Positions 1 to 10,895 of a stretch of 48,696 nt of DNA are shown in pieces. Location of the stretch: contig CAUDNR010003480.1 in assembly GCA_958430865.1 (NCBI GenBank), positions 4,217-52,912 on the forward strand, given 5' to 3'. The position numbers were made by a program, and so were the translations under genes. Under the pieces are notes generated by a model. That model searched no databases. It was not told where the DNA came from and was given only the letters and a program-made list of their open reading frames with translations. Numbering within the stretch: the stretch's first letter is position 1; each line of letters starts with the position of its first letter. Source of the stretch: Entrophospora sp. SA101 (taxonomy: Eukaryota > Glomeromycota > Glomeromycetes > Entrophosporales > Entrophosporaceae).

Positions 1-75
<75 letters not shown>
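1..75. repeat. AAT trinucleotide microsatellite
   Basis: The window opens inside an uninterrupted (AAT)n run of about 25 units. A comparable run lies at 12285-12338, in the corresponding 3' flank of the paralogous pseudogene copy C, so the microsatellite was probably already present before the A/C duplication. Confidence 0.95.
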
Positions 76-457
76 TAGCAAATTTTATCAATGTTCAATC
101 ATTTTATTATAAGATTTATCATATACCATACTCTTTTAAAAAAGATAGAGTAACACATTCTTGAACACTATTTTTAAATGTTTCAATACATTTATACAAG
201 TGTAAAGAAGGTGGAATTCTATTTTTTAACAAGAAGCATATGAAATGATCTTTTTTTAAATAATTGTGCATATACTGTATAATAATATTATTATAATAAT
301 ATATTATATATTATATGTTATATACACATACAAATATGAATATGTGATATAATCATATTAAGGATATTCCATTAAGCATTAAAAGATAGTAATAATAGTA
401 GAAGTAAAAATACTAATAATTCCCTGTCAAAGTTCCTCACCTTTGACCCATTTTCTT
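76..457. other. AT-rich 3' flank of pseudogene copy A
   Basis: No gene. The stretch aligns with 12640-13062 downstream of copy C: both contain a run beginning ATAAGATTTATCAT, then CTCTTTTAAA, then CACAAGTGTAAAG (TACAAGTGTAAAG here). This shows that the old paralogous duplication included 3' flanking DNA. It also holds a low-complexity TA-rich stretch (about 280-325). Confidence 0.7.
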
Positions 458-2604
458 TTAGTGTTCTTTGATCCATTTTCTTTTATTGGTTCCCAATCCA
501 TTGTCTGTTCCAAGTTGTGCCAATGTCCCAATTTTTCGTTTTTTTGATTTAGGTTTGTTGATATAATTAGTTTCTGCTATAAGCCTATTCCAAAAATTTC
601 TCATACAAAATACAAAATTCAAAGTGAGCTGATTATTATGTGTATTTGTATTTAATTGCATTGTTACTTCTTGATAAATTTTTTCCAACTCAGAAAACCA
701 TAAGGTTGTTCTTTCCTCAACTTCAATTTTCTTCTCATGAACATCAAGCAGTTGAAAAAGAGGCTGATTTTGCAATAATTGTTGTTTTTTCAATCCATGT
801 CCCCTGGTGCTGATGTTGCTATTATATTTAAAGGTTGGTTTGAGATTAAAAATTTGGGGTAAAAACCCTTCGAAAAATGGTTTTAAAGTTGTTATATTGT
901 TTGATTCCTTTAATAAATTTAGATGGATCAATTCAAATGGAATATTATTCTGACAAAATTCATTGTAAGTATGTATAATCAAATCAAATGCACAACTAGC
1001 CATTCTTCCTGGTATTGATCTTTCAGGATGGAGTGACAACTCTCTATCAATCCACACCTTTGATATAATTATATCATTGAAGCATAATCTTGTGATTAAT
1101 GAATCTGGATTGAATTTTCTTAACACCCATTTATACAAATGACTGCTTAATCTCAATGATCTTATATTATTAATTGGCTTTTCAATATTTGAATTTATAA
1201 ATTTACAAGTATCATCACATATCAATCTGTCAACATAATATTCTGTCCAATAGTAACCATTCCTTAAATCCTTGATATCATGTGGATAATAGTTATAACC
1301 ATAGTCATAATAATAATCATATTTATAATAATAATTAATAGATTCTTCATTGATGTTATCTATAATATTGATATTACTTATATTATTGCTGCTAATTAAA
1401 CTGTCAGTGTTGTAGGCAGAAGATCTATTTTTTATCAAAAATTTGAAAATCAATTAATTTTATCCTGGTCTTATTATCAAAATAATGATAAACTAGTGCT
1501 TAAACAATTATCTTCAATTTGCATTCTTAGAAAATCTAAAACTTGAGGTTTTTTCAAATTTCTGTTGACTTTAATGGCTTCTACAACACAACATCCAACA
1601 ATATCAGATTTTGATTGATTTTAAGAAGCTTCTAAAAGTGCCATTCCAATTTTATCAATATGTTGCTCATATAAAATTAGAATATCAGTCATGGCAGATT
1701 TTGTCAATTTGAATCCAACTTTTACTAATTGTTGTAAACATTTGACAAAGTCTATTGTAATTGGATAATCACAAGCTTCTTCATTTTTATAATTTGGGTA
1801 AAACAAATTAACAAAGAACCCTGTAAAACCAAATTATTGACATCTTTACATATATCATGATAGCCAATTTGCTTCCAGAATTCTACTAGATCAGGATAGA
1901 TTAATATTGCTCTTGCAATTATGTTCAATTGCTTGTTATTTTCAAATCCGTCCTTGGCTGGATACTCTTTATGATTAAGTATTTGCATTTCTTATTTGGT
2001 AATCAATTGAGTCTTCAAATGGGATTGCTGGTCTTGGGGGAAAAGGTATGAATTTTTTATTTAATATAAGATCCTTTATTTTTTCCAGGTTTTCCATCAA
2101 CCTTTTTGGAGCCAAGTCTATAGCCAGAGGGCCCCCTGTTAAGAAATGAAACATTTCAATGTCATTACCTTTTAAGGGAAGACTTTCACCATATTGTAAT
2201 TTGGCTTCTTTTAACAAAGCTACAAACACTGCTACTGGAATATTTGAGGCCCAAGGATTTCTATAATATTTTTGAGAAGCTTTAGATATTCCTTGATCCA
2301 TGTCATTATTAATATGGTTGTTGTTGTCATTGTTGAAGTTGACATCATTTTGTATTTTTAGTTTAATTAAACTATCATCACTTTTCCCGAATTGTAATAA
2401 TAATCGTTGCACAAGATATCTAGACAAAACCACATGATCTCTTATCAGGAGATCAAACGAATGTGCTTTTCCATGGTTCTTAATGATCCAACTTGCTCTT
2501 GTTTTGGTATCTTGTGATATCTTGTACCATGATTTATTGGTTAAAATGAGCGAAAACGGAAATTTTGTATTTATAAATATTAATTTTTTTATTTTCTTTT
2601 TCAT
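458..2604 (-). pseudogene. Broken gene, copy A (conserved fungal protein of unknown function)
   Basis: This is a minus-strand gene read from 2604 down to 458, broken into pieces in different frames. The N-terminal piece (2604-1975) includes NKSWYKISQDTKTRASWIIK and NPWASNIPVAVF; the middle pieces include KEYPAKDGFENN and a QGSLL segment; the C-terminal piece (about 1430-458) is a long basic/Asn-rich tail. Comparison with copy C (13063-15180) shows the lesions: an extra base near 1992, a lost base near 1803, a small deletion leaving an in-frame stop at 1621-1623, a 17-bp deletion near 1500, and an extra base near 1431. The 331-codon C-terminal frame begins at a TTG, not a true start. I do not know the function. 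The N-terminal text resembles large families in Mucoromycota and Glomeromycota that are sometimes annotated as F-box-like, but no F-box is evident here. It could be expressed as fragments, but five independent lesions argue for a dead gene. Confidence 0.75.
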
Positions 2605-3060
2605 ATTTTTATCTCAATCGAGAGAAAAATCGGACATTATTTATAACATGAATTGATTTACCTATTCAGTTACAATTTAGGGTGTGTTTGTTTGTTTATA
2701 CTGACAATCACTTGACTCCATATTACTATACATAAAAGATAAAATGCGGAATAAACAGTATAGTATTAGTATTAGTATTAGTATTATAATTAGTATGGAA
2801 AATGCGGAATTTTAGATAATTATAATAATAATAATAAACAACACGTATAATAATAATAAATGTTCGAGTACTCTTGCAATAATTGACAAATTTTGAGATA
2901 ACAAAAATAAAAATGAAATTAATTACATTGTTGACGAAATACTATATGTTTTATAATGAATAAAGTAAATGTATTCTTTATATGATATTATACCTTATAC
3001 AATGAGTATTAATATGTTATAAATTTTGTGCCTATTCCGTACCAGTACCTTATACTTATA

Positions 3061-3447
3061 TACGGAATCAAAACGTACCTTCTCAGTATGTTACAAATTC
3101 CGTACCAATTCACACTAAATTTGAAAAGATAAAGAGGTGATTTTTCAAAACCGTATAGGAAATATGTTAATTCCGTATTAGTATATATATTTTTAAGAGC
3201 GTATTTAACACACGATTCCATATTTTATTTTCATAGGGTGGAGAAACAGCAATTAACTATTATTGATGATGATGATATAGATTTATAATAAAATATTTAC
3301 TATATGAATAAATGTATATGACATCTTTCATTATGATACTATTATGTACTTTAAATACGGAACAAAAGTACCTTTTTGGTATGTCATAGATTCCGTACTT
3401 TAAATACGGAACAAAAAGTACCTTTCCAGTATCTTAAAAATTCCGTA
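3061..3447. repeat. TACGGAA/TTCCGTA inverted-repeat units
   Basis: Three units of 42-44 bp lie at 3061-3104, 3356-3397 and 3405-3447. Each starts TACGGAA and ends ATTCCGTA, with a GTACC about 10-17 bases in and a GTAT/GGTAT half-site following it. Each unit is therefore an imperfect palindrome that could fold into a hairpin. More isolated TTCCGTA or TACGGAA motifs occur from about 3040 to 3600. No coding sequence is supported between 2605 and 3660; short frames there read through the repeats. The same array is at 20237-20623 in the duplicated copy. Confidence 0.7.
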
Positions 3448-3780
3448 TTAATTCGTATTTATTCCGTATTTTCATCACTATTACTTATTACAGTTTTAAA
3501 AATGGAAATTTTTTAGAACTTACATGAAATACTGAAGTTCCGTATTTTATTTTATATTAATATTAATATGTTTGTATAAACCATACGGAAATACCATATT
3601 TTATTTTTTAAATGTTATTGTTTTTTGAGAGGGAGGTGATAAATTTTAAGATAATCATAAAATTAAATAAAATTTTCTATTTTATTTTCTTTAATACTAA
3701 ACATACCGTATAAAAAATAATCGCTCAAACAGGCAAAAGCATTATAATTATAATGAATAAATATGTAATAAAAATTAAAT

Positions 3781-4189
3781 AATACTAATGACTGGGATAA
3801 CGGTTTTAATTCGAATGGGAGTATCACCAATAAATACTCAGCTCTTAATAATACAATTATCAAAATGTCGGCAACAATAATTATGCTCAGCAAAACATGA
3901 TTCATCAAAACCTTGGAGAAATTTATCAAAATATCGGTAATAATAATTCCGTTCGCCAAAACATGGTTCATAATATAATTTATCAGAATCCTGAAGTTAT
4001 TTATCATAATGTCAGTAATAATAATTACGCTCATCAAAACATGTTTCATAATTATCCTATTCATTAAAACCCTGAGAAATTTTTCAAGACGTCGGTGACA
4101 ATAATTCTGTTCAACAAAATGTGTGGTTCATAATATAATTTATCAAAATGTCGATGCCAATAATTAAACGTTTACCAAAACGTGAAAAA
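3781..4189 (+). pseudogene. Relic of an Asn/Gln/Tyr-rich repeat protein
   Basis: The plus strand carries coding-like low-complexity text in two linked frames. It begins NTNDWDNGFNSNGS (3781 onward), then shifts by one base into repeated modules of the type YQNVGNNNYAQQNM, YQNIGNNNSVRQNM and YHNVSNNNYAHQNM, ending in a stop at about 4072. A further decayed module (QDVGDNNSVQQN) follows. The modules are spaced about 25 codons apart, as in an internally repeated protein. No start codon, splice sites or intact frame could be assigned. A 133-codon minus-strand frame over the same bases is the antisense shadow of these repeats. I infer an old, frameshifted gene end. Confidence 0.35.
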
Positions 4190-6150
4190 TTGCATACTCA
4201 CAAAAAAGAAATGATAATCTTACAAAAATTTTTAATTAATTTCCATTTCATTTGAATTAGGATTTGAAAAATGAACATCTTTATGAGGTTCCTCTACAAA
4301 TTTTCTAATTTTTTTATATAAATAATTAAAGGACATAATCAATCAATAATGATCTTTATCACAATAACCAAACCCTGAAAAGATTTTATTATTGCGCGAT
4401 AAACGTTTATCACGTGGAAAAAAGGTTCATCAAATGGATGGATTCCGGAATTTTTTTTTTGGAATTTGCTACCCAACGAAAACAAAAAATTCTTTTCCAA
4501 AAAATTAAGTTTGAAAAACAGAAATTTGCATGCTCTCTCCTTTTACTTTACTTTGCTTCTCGCTCGCTTAAAATTATTTAAGAAATCAAATATTCGCCGC
4601 AAGACACAAAATTGGTGAAAGAGTAAATCGCGCCAAAAACTAAACATAAGAAGAGGCAATGAGCAATAAACCTGTACGAAAACTATAAACTACGAATTTT
4701 AGAAGGAGGTCGTGACACGGCAAATTTTCGATTTCTTTGTGTTGATAAACTACTCCCCCTCCCTCTCACTCTCTTCTCTCTACAAGTTTATAAGAAATGA
4801 AGCCTTTGCCGTACGACCCTAAATTTACCAGAATAAGAAAAAAATTGCAAATCTGATTAAAATATGGAAACAACTTCAAAAATGGCAAGAAATAATTGCA
4901 CATTAATCACGTGAAAGTCACGGACGTATATTTAGAGAGGGTGGTTTTATATGATGAAGGGACTGGGAAAAGACCGCGCAGTGTAGAGTAGGGGGCGTGT
5001 GCATTTATAGCAGGAGCACTTATGAGTTCACTGTAGTTATTTATAATAAGTACTAAAACAAACCATTATTCATTTTGTAACTAAATTACCCATAATCATG
5101 TTTCTAAACAGAAATTAAATGTTTTTGTTCTTTTTGTGTCAATTGGAATCTTATTATCAACTGTATTTCTACGCTTAATTTGAAAGCTCGAATCCTTTTT
5201 TTTTTGCTATAGTTAATGTTAACAGGGGAAAAATTTGTATTTGCTACTTACGTAATATCCATATTTTAAAGATTACAAAGATATACAGTAGGTTTAAGAG
5301 AGATTTTTATATGATGGCATATAATAAAAGTAAACTTTATCGATTATCGAGATTTTATTATGATTATGAATTATTGAATAGAATTTTAATATAACCGTCC
5401 TTGGTTCCTGAAAAAATTATGAATTTAGGCGATTATGAATTTATCTAATATGAATTTAACGAGCTTTGACTACATATAAATGATACACGTAATAAATTTG
5501 TACTGAGATAAAATGGCGCATAATTAATTCAAAGTCCTTTGACTGCTCAATGTTAATAATGTCCTTAATGAATATTTTAATTAGAGTAAATAAAAAGCTC
5601 ATAATTCTTGGGAAGATTAAAGAACACAATATTGATATATAGATTGAGGCTTTATAAATTGAGAATGCAAAATAATAAAGTTGTCTATTTGTGATTACTT
5701 AATAATAAAATTAATTTTTAAAATAAAAGGACTCGCCGCCCATTCCAGAAGTTTTTCATTTTTGCCATAGTAACATATTTGGATTTATGAATTTTTTTCC
5801 ACTTTGATCTTGATAATGAATAAACAAATTTTTTTAAACGACGTTTATAATAATAATTGTAAATTTATCCTTTCATTTTTCTACTAATTTACATAATAAT
5901 TAATATTATTATTGCTTACACAAAAATTATGGATTTAAAGACACTACGCCTAATAGTCCATGTTCAGGATAGAAAATCATTTGTGATCCAAAGAATGCAA
6001 TCATTATTCAAAGAACAAATTAATTATGGTTATCAAACTACCAAGTGAAGTTAATTTAAAAGGATCAACATTCGGTTGTTTTAGTCCACACATCAGGCTC
6101 GTGAAATGTTAGTTTTATTTATTATTTATTGAATCTCATTAGATTCAGAT
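4190..6150. other. Intergenic region with a GC-richer, promoter-like patch
   Basis: No gene is supported. The part from about 4390 to 5040 differs from its surroundings. It has a perfect 14-bp palindrome GATAAACGTTTATC next to a CACGTG E-box (about 4398-4416), a second CACGTG near 4906, a pyrimidine-rich tract CTCCCCCTCCCTCTCACTCT (about 4753-4772), and GC-rich islets near 4970-5000. An ATG at 4797 follows the pyrimidine tract but opens a frame of only about 20 codons. It may be an orphan promoter or first exon. The rest is AT-rich with no visible structure. Confidence 0.5.
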
Positions 6151-6327
6151 TAGTGTTGGTCGTCAAAACTATTTTGAAGAGACGAAAGTCAAAACTAAAA
6201 TTAAAAGTTATATGTCAAAACTAAATCAAAAGCCAATATTCAAAAATCAAAACTAGTTTCTACTTATGGTGAAACATTTTGATTTTCGTATGGTTGCGAA
6301 ACCCTCTAGTTTTGGAAACCAACACTA
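6151..6327. mobile_element. hAT-like MITE with an 8-bp target site duplication
   Basis: This is a 177-bp non-coding element. It starts TAGTGTTGGTCGTCAAAACT and ends AGTTTTGGAAACCAACACTA, a clear terminal inverted repeat. It is flanked by the direct repeat ATTCAGAT at 6143-6150 and 6328-6335. The 8-bp duplication and TAGNG-type ends fit non-autonomous hAT elements. The right flank is an ATTCAG microsatellite, so the flanking repeat alone would be weak, but a second copy at 14573-14729 supports it. A 60-codon frame at 6279-6461 runs through the end of the element and is not a gene. Confidence 0.75.
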
Positions 6328-6356
6328 ATTCAGATTCAGATTCAGATTCAGATTCA
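6328..6356. repeat. ATTCAG hexanucleotide microsatellite
   Basis: Nearly five tandem ATTCAG units lie immediately right of the MITE. The run may have grown from the element's target site duplication. Confidence 0.8.
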
Positions 6357-8887
6357 ATGCCCAATTTCTTGTTTACTTATGTTTTTAATAAATATTCTCC
6401 TGATACTAGTTATTTGATCCTCCGCAGCCTTTTCAATCAAAGAGATTTGCTACTTATCTAAACAAATTTTTTTGCAGTGAGATATTAATTTAACTTTTGC
6501 AACATCAAATAATAAATATCCATAAAACAACGATAACGGGATAGTGTATCTATCAATACAATTCTTGCAGAAAGTTTCCTAAATTGATATTTATTATTAT
6601 TATTGTGTTTACATTAATAAAGGATCTTCTTGATAATAAGGTTTTTCGTCTTTTATTCTTATCGTGCGTAGAATGTCGTTCTAAAAATTTGGCTTCCGCA
6701 CATTAAATAATGCGTGTAACGTTATACACATGTAAATGATATCAAAGAAAATTATTCCGCGCAAAAAAATTTTTTTAAGATTTGCTATATGAATCATATG
6801 AGTTCCACACATTTAAACTCAAATATTCAAAATTCCTTTTTAAATTTTTTTTTAAATTATTAAAAAGATTTTAGAGGATGACATAATATTAATATTAAAT
6901 AAAGCTGTGTTATCGTATTTAATACTTGTTAAATTTTGTACGTGGGATCATTAAACAAATACTCTTGGTATTGATTTTGATAAATAATAATTTAAATTTT
7001 TATTAATGATAAAGAGTACAGTGATTAAACAACTCACATTTTAAACTTTCAGCAGTTAAAAGAATTTATTAAATAAAAGGATTTTACGATATAATAACTA
7101 AAGATAATATTTGTGGTTTAATTGAAATTGTAATTCCATTTGGTCTTAGCTCTAAAACCCAAGCATTAATTTATTTTTTCATTTGCACTTTTTCCTGAAC
7201 TTACACGTCTATTGAAGACTTTTAATTTTTTTTTAGTTTGTCATACATTGACAAATTTGTTATCTATCCCCTTTAACATTAATACATTCTGCATTTGCTG
7301 CAGTAGAAGCGAATTCTTTTGTCATGATTATTTATTTATTAAATTAAACCATTGTATCCGGAGGGGATAACTATATATAATATGGTGTTTTACAGATAAG
7401 GTGGATAAGGAAGGTTATATATATTTTTAACATAATGTTGGGGGAAAGTACGGTGTAGATCTTTAACAGGTCAGTTAAAACAAAATTTTAAAAAGTTCAC
7501 TATTCAAACTTCAAAACTTATCGGCTAGCTTTTCTTAAACTAAAAATTGGCCGAATCTTAGCATTTTAAATTTTGTAAATTTTGTGTACCAATTTTTTCT
7601 AATTGATTGATAACATGTGGACCACATGATGGTTCAATTAATAATAAACCAAAGTAACCGGTAAATGATGCAGCACTGGATGCCTTTAGATGCGCCTAAT
7701 TTCCTATTCTATTTTATTAAATATTTAATTATAATATTGATAATCTGATGATTTTGAAACGAAGCATTACATTCTTATTGATCAATTTAATGATCGAGCA
7801 AAACAATTGACCAACTTTTAAAGAAAGGTTCCTTTTGGTTTCACATACAACAGATACATAGATTGCAATAACGATTTTTGAGGCCTGTAGTACCACTAAA
7901 AAGATACACAAATTCTTCTTATTTGGTTGATCTCTTAATATCACTAACACATCTATTACTACTATAATAACAATTGCCATAATATTACGGTCCAGAGTAA
8001 TGAGGGACTTGTTTATATGTTTCAATCTGATCTATTTAACATTTTTATTTACTTCGACACACGAATCCGATAAAGATTTAAGATATGAGTATCCAAAAAT
8101 AAGCTACAAAATGACGTTATTTTGAATAAAAGGTTTCAATTGTTATCCAGGACGTGCCCGTAGAAATTTGAAAACATCTGGCAAAGGAATATGGTGGTTG
8201 CAAATAAATAAATTCGAACATTAATCACAGAAAGGAATGATAATATTAATCAGGACATTTGTAATGTGTGGTATACCTTTTAATGTTATATTTTATTAAG
8301 TTACTTAGACACCATCTAATAGAAAAAAGCAATTTCAGGAAGACTTCTTGATGCATAAGTAACTAATATCAATACCCTGCAAACTTGTGGTGATACAAAT
8401 GATTATATTTTGAAATAGAATAAATGATTATGAACAAATGATGATAATGATGCGGACGATGAAAACAAAAACGAAAAGAAACAGTTAATAATAAGATTAA
8501 TTATAAATTTTGATAATGATTTTTGATAAGTTGATTAAAATTGTCAGAAAAGAATTTAAATAAAATAAGCGATTTTAGTCAAATGTATTCATTGTTTGAC
8601 TTTCAGTCCAGGTTTGAATTTTGGTATGGCTTTTGAATTTTGGTATAGGTTTCAAACTTGTAAATGTTCAAAAATACTTTCGATTTTGGTACCCAAAAAG
8701 GAGGAGTTTTCGATATACAGATTTCAAATATTTTTATTATCATCATAATGCTGATCACCTATTTGAAATTATAAAAATTCCTTGTTTATATTTATGATAG
8801 TAATGTTGTATGTGAATTTGAAATTATAAAATTTTGGGAGATACAAAATTCTGATTGGGCTAATTTTGACAACAATATAGCGACATA
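6357..8887. other. AT-rich intergenic stretch
   Basis: No gene is supported. It contains the right part of duplication copy A up to 7884. A 98-codon minus-strand frame at 7729-8025 spans the duplication edge, is Ile/Val-rich and looks like nothing recognisable. Around 8430-8490 the plus strand reads NDDNDADDENKNEKKQ, a possible acidic coding remnant with no intact frame around it. A short tandem GAATTTTGGTAT motif lies near 8610-8650. Confidence 0.5.
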
Positions 8888-9627
8888 GTCGAACCTCGTT
8901 ATAACAAAGTGTAACATGTTATAACTAATGATGATGTTAATTTAAATGATAAAAAAGTTTTGGCGTTCAGCAATTTAGTTTCAGTTGATAATGAAGTTTG
9001 ATTAATAGTTTGCTAAAGCTCGTGCCTAAAGTCAGAAATGTTATAATTAATAGTTTTGTGAGCCCGTGCCTAAAGTCAAAATTATAGCCTTGTGATATTT
9101 ATAAAATAGATTTCTTTTCATTATAAACCTTTGTTCACAATTTTATTATTAAAATGATCGAAACCAAGATGTTCAATTGCAAGCTAATACATTAATGAAA
9201 AATAATATAGATAATCAAATCCGGTTGGGAAATATGGATTATAATACTCGATGTATAATTAAAATAAAAGAAATTTAACATATATAATCGAGCTATATAA
9301 ATAAATTTTTTTTCAATATAAAAATTTTGATTATTTTCATATAATATAAATTAAAGTGTGTTGATTGTATAATCAATATGTAAATTTTGATAATATATAT
9401 ATATATATAACATGTTAAAACTATTTATGAAGTTTCAACATCTGAAATAATTTATCCATTTATTAGTAATCAGACAAATCTTTATAACTGAAATTTGTTT
9501 TTAATGTTTATCATCTGGCAAAAACTTATCAGTTGACATCATTAGTTATAACTAACTTTCAAAAATTTTCTCCATATTAATATATAAAATCCGTTACAAC
9601 AATGGCCCGTTACAGCAAGGTTTGATC
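8888..9627. mobile_element. pogo/Tigger-like element, non-autonomous or decayed
   Basis: The left end reads GTCGAACCTCGTTATAACAA. The right end, reverse-complemented, reads GATCAAACCTTGCTGTAACG. Further in, both arms contain GTTATAACTAATGATG in inverted orientation (about 8918 and about 9540). An end of the type CAGTCGAACCTCGTTATAAC is characteristic of pogo/Tigger elements of the Tc1-mariner superfamily. The interior (about 740 bp) has no transposase frame. It includes two copies of a CTCGTGCCTAAAGTCA-like motif near 9020 and 9065. A TA lies just left of the element; the right edge is too decayed to define the target site. Confidence 0.55.
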
Positions 9628-10895
9628 AAAATAACAATGAATTAGTTGCAATTTTCAATTTTCAATAGAAAATTTGGAACTAATTTCCTAAAGTCTATAT
9701 TCCTGTCGCTCTTTTAAATAATAATTGAATTACACCATGAACCATTTTCTCACCATTGATAGCAATCTTTTGATACCATAAAAGTATTTCCTATCCATTT
9801 GAATGGACATGATTTTTACGTTGAAATAGTATAGTACATGAAAATAAGGAAAGCTCTCGTCTTCCTGGTTATATTTGTGAAACTGGAACTATGTGCAGTA
9901 TACAGTGTTATGCAACAAATGGAAAATGTTCTTATCATTTTACTATTATCATATTATGAATTATAATATTAATTATTAACTTTATTTCAAGAAGAAAAGC
10001 CAAAAAATTAATCTGATGGCGAACAATCTCGTTACGTGACAAAACAGAAAACATTATATCATATTGTTTTATTACCATCATATTAAGAATTATATATTAA
10101 TTAATTTTTATTTTCTTTTTTCAAGGTTAAATGATGCGAATGATCTTGTTACGCTCAAGGAAAAAAAAACAAATTATTAGAATATTTGTATTTTAAACAA
10201 TAAATAAAATAAAATGTCTATTTATTCAAAGTATATAATATGTATATAAAATAAACAAATTCAAAATAGCCAAGTACGCAATATATATATATTGTAATTT
10301 AAATGCAAATTATATGATGGTGAAGAAGATTTGAAATTTGATCAATCTAATGCTGTGGGCGAAATCTAATGTTCCGATATATTTCGAATTTTTAGCATTT
10401 ATTTCAGAAATGACGAAATATTTGCGAAATGGCGGAATATCTGATTTACTAGTGTGCGTCATAAATGTTATTAAATGAAATAACCAATAAAAAAGTTTTG
10501 TAAACTCCTGTCATTGTTAAACTTGTATAAAAATTAGTTTGTTTAAGCAGAAACAAGTTTTTAAGTTTCGACTTACATTTCTCCTCCCAAAATAGCTTCA
10601 TTTCTAACTCTATTTACTACTTATTGTTTTAATATTTATTACACAACTAACAGCCAATAAAGAAAGCTTCTTTATCACAGAACTGTGAATTTAGCCAATT
10701 ACCGAAAGCGAAATTAATTTCGGCATTTCGGAAATTTATTATTATTATTATGGGTTGTATGCTAAAACTTCATTCTTTTAAATTCTACTGTCGTTCTTTT
10801 TAAGATTCTGTGTAAATTTATTAAATAAAAATGTAAATTATTTAAATATAAAAAGAATAAGTTATTTTTTTAAATAAATTTTATGACTAAATATA
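9628..10895. other. AT-rich intergenic DNA with weak repeats
   Basis: Apart from the small frame listed separately, no gene is supported. Two diverged direct repeats lie at about 9940-10045 and 10060-10165 (both contain CATATTAxGAATTATA and end with a GTTACG motif). Two GAAA/TTTC-rich inverted patches at about 10370-10440 and 10695-10735 (with the palindrome CGAAATTAATTTCG) may be arms of another decayed inverted-repeat element. Confidence 0.45.
9838..9966 (+). CDS. Candidate 42-aa peptide with signal-peptide-like start
   Basis: This frame starts MKIRKALVFLVIFVKLELCA, a basic start plus hydrophobic core that resembles a secretion signal, and then has about 22 further residues. A different frame over the same bases reads a Cys-rich stretch (ICETGTMCSIQCYATNGKC), so the true coding frame, if any, is unclear and the locus may be a decayed exon. 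No neighbouring exon or promoter could be tied to it. It is listed only because both frames look less random than the surrounding DNA. Confidence 0.15.
   Translation: MKIRKALVFLVIFVKLELCAVYSVMQQMENVLIILLLSYYEL

Larger units (their letters stand above)
1508..7884. repeat. Segmental duplication 1, copy A (6.4 kb)
   Basis: This segment matches 18684-25061 at a constant offset of 17176, shifting to 17177 after a one-base insertion near the right end. I saw only three differences: T/G at 5446/22622, A/G near 7846/25024, and one extra T in the second copy near 25042. Every lesion of pseudogene A is present in B. Identity stops abruptly after GAGGC at 7884. The left limit of the match is set by the N gap in front of copy B, so the real duplication may extend further left. 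Confidence 0.95.

Noticed and set aside
3663..4064. 133-codon minus-strand frame
   Set aside because: Hydrophobic antisense of the Asn/Gln/Tyr repeat modules that read better on the plus strand.
5180..5215. tRNA-like T-loop (GCTCGAATCC followed by a T run)
   Set aside because: No A box, acceptor stem or anticodon arm could be placed upstream.
6279..6461. 60-codon plus-strand frame with an SDSDSD run
   Set aside because: It crosses the MITE end and the ATTCAG microsatellite; no coding support.
7729..8025. 98-codon minus-strand frame
   Set aside because: Spans the edge of duplication 1, Ile/Val-rich, no recognisable motif, and is broken in the second copy.
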